From Sipunculus nudus (Eukaryota; Annelida; Sipuncula; Golfingiida; Sipunculidae): DNA of 64,000 nucleotides. This document shows positions 9,930 through 20,200 of the stretch, one piece after another. The DNA lies in contig CM049316.1 of assembly GCA_026874595.1 (NCBI GenBank), positions 77,533,676 through 77,597,675 of the forward strand, read 5' to 3'. The notes beneath the pieces were generated by a model. The model saw only the letters and a program-made list of their open reading frames with translations. It was not told the origin of the DNA and did no database searches. Numbering within the stretch: the stretch's first letter is position 1; each line of letters begins with the position of its first letter. Both the position numbers and the translations under genes were made by a program.

Positions 9930-12640
9930 CTATAGGGACACAAGTTCCTGTGGAAAACCCCATAAACATATAAAATTTTAACAATAAATTTATATATCTA
10001 CGTTAGAACAACTGATTTATGATTTCTTAGCATAGGCTCAAGAGTTAAATAAGAAACTTGTTTCAGGTTTTGATTGTTAATCATTTTGTTAATTTATGTT
10101 TTAATGTCTCTCAAATTTTCAAGGTTTGTCTTTTCTTACATGAGCAACGAAGCGGTACAATTGTTTGATGACCTAAAGGCAATTTACATCGGTACCATCT
10201 GCCTGGGTCTCCGCCACTGGGTGCAAGGTGAAGGCCATTATATCAACATTCAATATAGATCGGGCCAAATCTGTGTTTACGTTGTCAGATTAAGCCGAGT
10301 GTTTGAAGAAGTGGGCAGGTCAAAGTTGACCAAGATAAATATACCAAGCTGCAAGAGAGAGGACGGTCTCGCTGCACGGTGAGATCAAGCTGTCAAACTG
10401 ATAGCTCAGAGTCAGAGTTATATAGTGAAACATTGCTTTGTAAGTATTGCAGAGGATTTTTGTTTATATTTTAATGCTATATGCAATTATAGTTATGTCT
10501 TGTCAAGTCGTGCATCCCTTTAAATTCTGCTGTGAAACTCGCGGCCAGTTGTTCTTCACTATAATGATAGTATGAATATGATGATTGCCCTGGCCTGGTA
10601 CATTGTGTATAGCTGTAGGCTATAACCATAACAGGCCCATCAGTATGACGGTGATCACTGAATGTTACGACTGTATGTGATTATCATTGGTGAGTTCTGT
10701 AAAACGATATGGCTTGTTCTGATCATTCAAAAAAAATGTCCATTGTAAAATATAATGATGTAAATTGTGAGGATTATGATCTAAATATGAATCTCTTTTT
10801 TGGGTGTTGAAATTTTATTCAAATTTAATTATGGATCCAGTAATAGGCTGGAAATTTTGGTGAAATCTGCTACAATAATTTTACACATTCTTGCATTGAT
10901 GGAAATTTTGTCATAATTTGCTGTTGCTCCATGCAGTCTGATATTTTTCTTACCTTTGAGCAACATCTATGTCATCTTTTATTGCAAATAGTCATTGCTA
11001 ACAACACGGTGATGACCAATATATATATTAAAATGATTGATTGATTTTATTCTGGCAATCAGGTACATGCATATACAATAAAACATGATATCCTGACATA
11101 CACCAAGGATAGCACAAAAAAAGTTTTTAAAACTTATTTCCATAGTGGTCCTGGTGATTAAGATAGAGCAGGCAAAGTCTATGGATCATTAAAAAATATA
11201 AATTACAGGATATATATAAATATGTTTTTCGTAGTTAAAGTTGACAAAATACATAGAATTACCAGATAGTAGTTTTACTAAAAATGGCAAATATTTTGAT
11301 CACACAATCCAGATTTTGCTGAAAGCCTTATTTCCACTCCCTCTTATGATAAAAGCTGGAAAAGTCTAGGTATTTTGGTAGTTAAAGTGACCAGAATTGG
11401 GTGTTCATTCTTTCCAGTTGTAATATAAGTCTAAACTATTGCTTTGTTTTTTGTGCTCTTGGCTTAGAATACCAGGTAAAGTGGACTGGCACCTGCTACC
11501 CTGGAAGGTTAATTCTTGTTTCAGTAATTTTGCATACCACTGATTTCATCTTGAACACTTTGCATGATGTTACTTTGGTGTCAGAATAGGTAAAAATAAT
11601 TAGATCTTGATTAAAAGAAAACTAAACAAAAGCAATACCCGGTATATAGGATGCTATAACATACAAGACTATTGAGTATTGTCACTACACCAGTTTTTAT
11701 ATATATTTATGCATCTCAAAGGTAAGACCAATAATCTATCTTACAGGAGGGAGTGGAAATAAGCACTTCCTTAAAATAATTCTTTGTCTGAATTCTAACC
11801 ATAACTCTTAATAAAGAATACATGACAGATCATTCCTAGACAGTTCTGTGATTATGTGAGGAAAGGTTATTAAATTTTTTGCCTTAGAAAGATAACAATA
11901 TGATAGAGTTTACTGAGAGGGTTTATCTTTAAAGGACCATCCCAGATAGCATGCATGCATTGGCTCAACAAGGGTCTACTTGAGGAACACTATCCAGAGT
12001 GAAGTAGTCTTAACCTTGTTTTCTGGGAATGTACTGTGGCTTTGCTTACATTTAGTGAACACACAGTTTATATATAAAATCATTGTGGTTTCAGTTCCAT
12101 TGTTTTTTTTTTATTTATATTATAAAAATGATAATAAAAATATGAAAGAAACTGCTGTTATTTATGTGTTGATACAGACCTCATGTGGATGCAAAACTTG
12201 AAACAAAGAACCAGACATTCATTCCATCAATCAAATGTCAACTGTGTAAGATATGTTAACCCTAACTTATAGTTTGATAAAATAAAACATGGAATTTCAG
12301 GAAAAAAAAACTGACAACAATTGAAATCCTCAGAGGTTGACACAATCAATTTTCACCTGGTATATGTAATTGATTTATATGTATAATTAAAGTTACAAAG
12401 AAATCATTAAATACCAGTACCTGAGAATAGCTGGTCTCATGTGGACTTTATTACATTAATGTATCAATCTTCTAAGATTTTATTTAATTATAATCTAAAT
12501 TGAACACATTCAACAGACATGCCAAGGCTCACTCATGGATTGTGAGATTTGTGCAGCTATTGATAGGTCAGTGGCCTTTGGTGGTACTGTCTTATTAAAT
12601 GAAGATGAAGGGATCCATATGATAAAAAAAATATATGATA
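9930..12640. other. Unassigned AT-rich sequence upstream of OPLAH
   Basis: The open frame at 10074-10382 has no recognised domain, and its upstream part looks like ordinary AT-rich DNA. The segment from about 10150 to 10380 is more gene-like in composition but cannot be assigned. The rest shows no clear exon, RNA gene or mobile element. Confidence 0.4.
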
Positions 12641-14600
12641 TTCCAGGTCTCGGGTACGCTCCGGAGGCAGCGGAAATCTTGCGCTTCTAAAGAAGCAACT
12701 GATTTTCACACTGCCACCTTTGACCATTTGTGATATATTTAGACACCAGAGGGTGGTTCGTTGTCCGCTGAAATAAACGTGCGTATGATGTGACAAGCAG
12801 CCAATCAGATGCCAATAAACAAACACTCGACAGGCATCCTGGCTCCGCCCATTGCTGCGCTTCAAGTGCCGCTTGATGAGTTTCTGGTCAAATTTAAATT
12901 GCTCCCTCTGCATTCTCGCATCATCGACCGATTCGATTATGACATCATGACTGTGTTAGCGTAGCCATGTACAGTGGAACCCCACAATTACGACCACCCT
13001 GGGGACTGAGCAAAGTGGTCGTAATTTGGGGGTGGTCGTATTTGTGAAACTCTTACTGTGGTCGCATATAACACGCTGATATTTAATGGGTATCAGAGTT
13101 TATCTATTGCATATCTTTAATGTGAATTTTAACAAAATATTTTACTTAGCGGAGCATCCTTATTATGATTTTTTTGTGTGTAGCTGAACATATTTATTTA
13201 TGATGAAAATAAATACACATGTACACATACGTAGTGACTAATGATGAACAAATAATAACACTAAGGCAATACGATTACAACCTTCTGAATGCATATTGAA
13301 CATAATACGTGGCTGTCATATATTTAGCCTTCCGCTTGAGTATATATTGCGTGCACTTGAGCTTACCCGACGCTAAACTGCTGAGCCATTTGGTGCTGAC
13401 TGCGCGTGGTGTTGCCGCCTTGATTAACGCTACTTTATCCTGCAAGGAGAGCTCTTTCAGAGGCATGGTTGCCTAACAGCAAGCAATTTAAATGCAAACT
13501 TAACCAGTAGAGAAATAAACTGACAACGATCTATCAGAAAAGGCAAATTAATGTGAGGGATTTTCCCCCGATGCAAGCTTTATTTATACATTTTACTGAC
13601 TGCTCAATACTCAGTGTCAGTAAGGTATGAACAAATTTAGGATTAACTAGGTCGTTAATTTTACCAAATAGGATCGAACAATATGTGATGAGTTGAAATA
13701 TTAAGCCTGCAACCCCACACTTAGGGTAGCTGTAATAAAAGTGTTCACTGAGGGGCAATTAGCATCTGACCCCAGGTCAGACCGGCTCGTTAAGTAATCA
13801 GGCCGGTGGTTATCCTCTTTGATCTATAACCTACACCTCAACGAGTCTCAGCGAAGACACCGAGTCGGGAAGATATGCGGGACCAGATTAACACTCGGGT
13901 TAAGAAACCTTGTTACCCGCTTTGATCTTTCGTTAAGGCGCCTGTGACAAGACGCAGCCATTGACTCGTGACAAATGTTGTTCCAGTACTTCTCGGCGGT
14001 GGTCGCATTAGCGGGGTCGCATTAGCGCTGGGGCCAGGAAATCTGGTCGTAATTCTGAATTCAGGGGTGGTCGTAATTTTGAGTCATTTTTAAACATAAA
14101 TAAACTAAAAAAAATTCGGGACCAAGCAAAATGGTCGTAATTGTGGGGTGGTCGCAATTGTGGGGTGGTCGCAAGGCGGGGTTCCACTGTATCTGTTGTC
14201 TGCAGAACTGAAACAAGCCAGCGAGGTGTGCACGCAGCCTTTGTTGTTACGTTTCCTTTGAATTACAGCTCACCGGCCGAGCATCCTATGTGCCCAAGGC
14301 CCTAAGCAAACCACATCAGGGGCAATTCTCTCCGAGCCTGTGGCCTGTTCAGATGGTTAGGCGGGGCGATGAGCTGTCACTCAAAACGAAATAAACATGA
14401 TTGGCTCCGTGTATTCCTCGCTTGGCTTTGTCTTCCAGCACAAGGTCTCATCTGATTGGACAAAAATACAGTGCTCCCCTCTGGTGTAGCAATTCAGGAT
14501 ACGAGGTCATAACAAACAGCGCCTTAAGATATAGGTAGTACCCCTTTAGGTAAAGTGCTGTGTAAAGAGCGTAGGTCTCGGGTTAATATGCAGGAGGTTA
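12640..14600 (+). promoter_or_regulatory. Candidate OPLAH upstream/promoter region, split by a transposon
   Basis: The parts outside the transposon (12640-12971 and 14192-14600) are richer in GC and CpG than their surroundings. They carry CCAAT boxes at 12801 (+) and, as ATTGG, at 14400 and 14455. ACACCAGAGGG occurs at 12743 on the plus strand and on the minus strand at about 14477-14487. OPLAH's first coding exon is 2.5 kb downstream, and an acceptor just before its ATG points to an upstream non-coding exon, which could lie here. No TATA box or exon boundary could be fixed, so this is inference from composition and position. Confidence 0.35.
12972..14189 (-). mobile_element. pogo/Tigger-like DNA transposon, internally deleted
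   Basis: The left end CAGTGGAACCCC and right end GGGGTTCCACTG are inverted repeats, flanked by a TA target duplication (12970-12971 and 14190-14191). Subterminal motifs such as GGGTGGTCG are repeated at both ends. On the minus strand, 13466-13275 encodes an N-terminal helix-turn-helix like that of CENP-B/Tigger transposases (LSLQDKVALIKA, YILKRKAKYM). No DDE catalytic domain remains, so the copy is non-autonomous. Confidence 0.8.
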
Positions 14601-15440
14601 GGAATAATTTAGATGTTATAACCTATTGTTAAAACATTAAAGTGTGTCTCTTAGGTTATATCCTGCATTATGCAATTGAGGCACTGCCTGGGTTTCCCAT
14701 TAACATCACTGATGTTTTAGCAAATTGCACACTCGGATTCATGTTTCAGCCCACACAAAAATCTGAACAAAATGAAAATTTATATTTAAGCTTTAGTCAA
14801 TTATATTTCAATGTACCAAACTTGTATTTATTCATTAATAAAACATTATAACTCTTGTTTTAACTGGTCTATCATGCTGTCAGGCTCTGTATACCTGGCA
14901 TCTATGTATTGTATGGTGTGTGAACTCTGATACAGGGTTCAGTGTATACAGGTTGGACTTGAATAATAATTAAGTTTGAACTTTGACCTGTGTGAATTTA
15001 TTCATGAATACAGTAAACAAAGTCACATACTGAGTTTGTAATTTGTTTCAAGTGCAGAGTTTGAAATTAAACATACCATACACACAGGGATTGAAAGAGA
15101 CTTCAGTATTTCTGAGGTTGTTGATCATGGGTCAAAGCGGACTTTTATGTCTACTTGCACATGTTTGTCTGTTAGTCTGTTTGCAAACACCTTGTGTGCA
15201 CTTTGTTAACCTGAAACTGAAACAGGAGTTAGTTATGAGCCAGTTGTTTTTCAGAGTAAAGGGTGAGCACAGTTTCATAATCCAAGTTACGAAAACTTCT
15301 ATTTACAAAAGGCCACATACATAAGCCTCTTGTCTGTTTGGAAAATTTTTGGGTGGTTGACTTTTCAAAAGCACAAGAAAAGGCCTTGAATGGAGTTACA
15401 ACATTTTGCAGGCCAGTATATTATGGTTAGCTCACATATC
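14601..15440. other. Unassigned sequence upstream of OPLAH
   Basis: Open frames at 14642-14851 and 15043-15324 lack recognisable features. No repeat ends were seen. Confidence 0.4.
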
Positions 15441-16867
15441 TAGCTCAGCTGACTATAAGTCATCTGAGCTATAGTCGTGGTCCATTGTCCGTCCGTCTGT
15501 CTGTCCGTCCGTCTGTCCATAAGACTGGCACGTTTCGACACCATTGGACCTATGAATCTGAAATTGGCCATACAGTTAGATGTCCCCAAAATTTCCTACC
15601 ATGCCAAAAATTGGGTCAATAGGACTTTGTTCCTTTGAGATATTAAGGAAAAACCTCAATTTTTTATTAGAAATCTATTTTCACACTTCAGGACTGCCCT
15701 AATATCAAAACCACTCATCTGGTTTTCTTCATATATACCATAAATATTCCTCTATATAGTTCCTATTTACATGCCAGATATTAAGTCAGTATTTTTTAAT
15801 TTTAAAAAGTTATGGGCCCAAACATAATGGACTTTGTAAAAAAATCAGGAAAGATATTTGGTCACTTAAGACCAAAAGTGTTAAAGGTAGGGATTTTTTT
15901 TCAGTAATACAACTTTAATTGATCAAAATTTAATTGTGTACCAAAAATTAGATCAAAATCTGTTAAATTTTTTTAAATATTGGCAAAAATATAAAATTGG
16001 TACCTTAAATTTTGCCCAAGTTTGACCATGGCACGTTTTTTTCCTGTAAGTACTGTGGATTTAATTGTCACAGCATGTTTTTGTTAGCATTTTGTCTGTT
16101 AACACCAACAATTTTAAACCAGTTGATCAAAAACTGTAGATTTTATTCAAGTTTTCATGCACCATGTCACATCAAGTTTCATCAAGCTAGTGTTATGCAG
16201 TTTGCTAGAGCTCAGCTCCCCAGCTTCAGCTCTAAGTTCCTTAAATTTAGCATACAGTTAGATATTTCCAAAATCTCCTACCATGCCAAGAGTTTTATGA
16301 CTAGGACTTAATTCCTTCGAAATATTAATGAAAAACTTCATTTTTCCATTTAAAACCCATTGTTACACTGTAAGACTGCCTAATATCAAAACCACTGATT
16401 TGACTTTGATCATATATAATATACATATTTTTCTATACATTCGCTATGCACATGCCAGAAATGATGTCAGTATTGGGTAATTGTTTTAAGTTATGGGCCC
16501 AAACATAATGCACTTTTTAAAAAATCAAGAAATATATTTACTTCCTTAACAAGAGGATTGCTAAAGCTAGAGATTTTTTGTCAGGGATGTAACATTATTT
16601 AATCAAGATTCAATTGAATACCAAAAATTAGTTCTGAATTTTTCAAATTTTATAAGTTATTATAAATATAAAATTAGTACCTTAAATTTAGCCCAACTTT
16701 GACCATGGCACGTTTGTTTCCTTAGAGCACTGTTGATATAATTTTCATATCATGCGCACATAAGGATTTCATCTTTGTAGTTTAGAAAGCTGAAAGAAAT
16801 TGGCCAAATATTGTAGCTTTTATTAATGTTTTTATGAGACCATGTCAGACCCATGGGTCCCTTGTTT
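15441..16867 (+). mobile_element. Family A Helentron/pearl-like element, copy A1
   Basis: It begins with the palindromic TAGCTCAGCTGACTATAAG...CTGAGCTATAG, then a (GTCC/GTCT)n tract at about 15483-15520. It ends with GACCCATGGGTCCCTTGTT. It is shorter than the ~3.2-kb copies and its 3' subterminal repeat is reduced to GTCA. It carries no usable gene. The assignment is based on shape and shared sequence with A2-A5. Confidence 0.75.
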
Positions 16868-17077
16868 TAGTATGTTTGATTCCCATTTACATTAACTCCC
16901 ATTAAATAATAATATTTTTAGTCTGTTTTCTTTAAATTAGCATTTATGTATGCTTCAGATTGTAAGGGAAAATATTTTTTTTATTTTGCACACATCTCAG
17001 TGTCCAAAACTCCATGATTTGAGTTAATTGTTTTAACCTTGCATATAAGAGCATATTTTATTCTGTAATATATGTAG

Positions 17078-17257
17078 GGTACAGTGGCTAACATGGCTAC
17101 AGGAAAGTTCCAGTTTGCGATCGACCGTGGAGGCACCTTTACTGATGTGTGGGCTCGTTTACCGGATGGTCAGACTCGCGTGATGAAGCTGCTGTCAGAG
17201 GATCCAGCTAATTACCCTGATGCCCCACGAGAGGGCATCCGCAGAATCATTCAGGAG
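17078..17257 (+). CDS. OPLAH: OPLAH exon 1 (coding from 17093)
   Basis: ATG at 17093; encodes residues 1-55, including the phosphate-binding DRGGTFTDV and [19 protein letters not shown]. Donor GAG|GTACAG, phase 0. TATGTAG at 17071-17077 is a plausible acceptor for a 15-nt 5' UTR stretch, implying an upstream non-coding exon. That exon start is inferred. Confidence 0.88.
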
Positions 17258-20200
17258 GTACAGATCCTTTAAAAAAATGTTTTTTTTTTTCAGCAATGTT
17301 TCATTCATTAGATAGGTCACTGAATTAATTGGCCATTAGCTAATCATTTCTTTTGGAGTTACCAATATATTGTCAAGATTAATTTAATATTTTTAAAAAT
17401 TTGTACTTTTTGGATTGTTTTATTTTAGCCAAGCAATTGGAAAAAATAAGTTAGTAATAATAGCCCAAATACAAAGATAATATTTTTCTATACTTTCATT
17501 TAATGATTTATCAATCTAATTAATATCTACAATACTTTCTACATGGAGCTAATTCAGAAACCGAATTCAAATAGAAAAACTTCTTGAATTATATTATTAT
17601 TACATTGAACCTTACGTCTAAGTTCGAAACCGCTGCTTCTGAAATTTACATTTTAGTTTTTTTATGAATTCTAAAACCTGTAATTAACTATAAAAAGTTC
17701 ACTATGTTTGATATCGTCCATGTTATTCTTTACAAAAGACAACAGGAATCGACATGCCCAAGTCCCAGCCGGTGGACACGTCGATGATTGAGTGGATACG
17801 TATGGGTACTACTGTTGCTACTAATGCCCTCTTGGAGAGAAAAGGGGAACCAATGGCTCTGGTCATCACAAAAGGATTCAGGGACCTTCTTCACATCGGG
17901 AACCAATCACGGCCCAGGATATTTGATCTAGTAAGATCCTGATTTGATTCATACACTATGTTTACCTGGTGTTGGTATTTGAGTACACTATATTCTCTTT
18001 ACAGTATCAGTCCTTTATCCGTTGGTAGCACTATTAAATGAGGATGAAAGAAAATGCATGATAAGAACAAGAAATGTACATTCTCAAAAATGCAGGTCTC
18101 TGCCTTGTGGGTGGTCCTTATTGTGGATACACCCCAACCCGTGTTTTTATTCACTTATTGGCCCATATTCCCAGATTCATTGGTGCATATGTTCCAAAAC
18201 TACTATTTGCATTCACTTTTTTGGGGTCCATATTCTCATGATCAGTCAGGTATATGTGGCTCCGCATTTGTGAATGTTCCTGGAAGTCCTTCCTGGATCC
18301 GGATCAAGAGGCAGACCCACACCAAAATTTAACTGATTCTTTCTTTTCCCATTCCTGAGGAGCACTGCAAATTTCACGGGGTTACTTTCATGATTGCATG
18401 AGATATGTTCTGAACAAACACACATACACACACAAATAGGAATGAGCACATCCATTCCTGTTTGGGGCATTCTAAGTTATTATTAAACTAGTGCACTCAG
18501 CAGGCCCCCCATACATCTTTTAGTTTTATTTCTGGTTTATTGGAATTAGGTTTTATATGAATGGAAGTAGAAATAATACAGTGGTCATAAACTACTCTCA
18601 GGAAGTTAACATAAATAATCTCGGGTATTCCATCGGTTTCTTTGTCTAACTCCTGAACCACTAAGCATAGTCATACTTCATGTTGGTATCAGGGATTTTT
18701 GTAAAGGTACCATGTAAATGTTAGATATTCCTAATGGTATAAGTATCATCTTACTGTACACTGCTTACTAGTACATGGAAGGTATTTCAGATATGAGCTG
18801 TACAGATTTCATCACAATTGACTGGTAGTGGGATGAAAGAGACTTTATTTAACTAAATGGATTTTTTTACTTTTTTTTCTTCTATGAAATGCTATAAGTG
18901 TAACTTGGCTTTGAGATATGGCTGCATAGAATTGATTAGACACTAAGTATAACTAAACAATATTCTGAAAAAATAATTTGGTCTTCAGGTCACTGAGTTA
19001 TGAACTTTAGGCAGGAGGGTTACTAAATATTCATTGTAATGTGAAACTTAATAAGATTTTTGTAAACCTGATGATATTTGCAATCTCAAGCTTTGCACAC
19101 ATTTTATTTTTCACATTCATTGACTCCTCAAGAATTCAGATTTAATTTCTATCAGAAAAAGTTCAACATGTATTTATTTGTTATATTTAAAGCATTAATC
19201 ATTATGCTGAATAAATGCAATTAAAACAATTGTCAAAGAATTTAAATACACAAAATGTAATGTAAACAAGTTTTTTCTTTTTCAATGAATTTTGTTAATT
19301 TTAGAGAAAATTGTGATCCCTGACATATTTTACAGTCAGGTAGTTGTGACATATTGAAATTATTTTATCTCCTTTGTGATTCCTGACGTGTTGCACAGTG
19401 AGGTAGTTGTGGCATCATGAATTATTTATCTCCTTTACAGGAGATTGTGACCCCAGGCTTGTTGTACAGTTAAGTGGTTGTGTCATCATGAATTATTTAA
19501 TCTCCTTTGTGATTCCTGACGTGTTGCACAGTGAGGTAGTTGTGGCATAATGAACTATTTATCTCCTTTACAGGAGATTGTGACCCCAGGCTTGTTGTAC
19601 AGTTAAGTGGTTGTGTCATCATGAATTATTTTATCTCCTTTACAGGAGATGGTGACTCCAGGCTTGTTGTACAGTGAAGTGGTTGTGTCGTCATGAATTA
19701 TTTTATCTCCTTTACAGGAGATTGTGACTCCAGGCTTGTTGTACAGTGAAGTGGTTGTGGCATCATGAATTATTTTATCTCCTTTGTGATTCCTGACGTG
19801 TTTCACAGTGAGGTAGTTGTGGCATCATGAATTAATTTATCTCCTTTACCGGAGATTGTGACCCCAGGCTTGTTGTACAGTGAAGTGGTTGTGTCATCAT
19901 GAATTATTTTATCTCCTTTACAGGAGATTGTGACTCCAGGCTTGTTGTACAGTGAAGTGGTTGTGTCATCATGAATTATTTTATCTCCTTTACAGGAGAT
20001 TGTGACTCCAGGCATGTTGTACATTGAAGTGGTTGTGTCATCATGAATTATTTTATCTCCTTTACAGGAGATTGTGACTCCAGGCTTGTTGTACAGTGAA
20101 GTGGTTGTGTCATTATGAATTATTTTATCTTCTTTGTGATTCCTGACGTGTTTCACAGTGAGGTAGTTGTGGCATCATGAATTATTTAACTCCTTTATAG

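Noticed and set aside
10074-10382. 102-codon open frame (contains LRHWVQGEGHYINIQYRSGQ)
   Set aside because: No family recognised and no splice or start context that supports a gene. Left as unassigned.
12557-12913. 118-codon open frame on the minus strand
   Set aside because: It runs through the candidate promoter segment, has no recognisable domain and depends on higher GC reducing stop codons.
17084-17092. Upstream in-frame GTG start for OPLAH
   Set aside because: The ATG at 17093 gives the N-terminus expected for the family, and GTG initiation is unlikely in an animal gene.
17739-17746. Alternative exon 2 acceptor at AACAG (17745)
   Set aside because: It would shift the reading frame; 17739 keeps phase 0 and the conserved join with exon 1.
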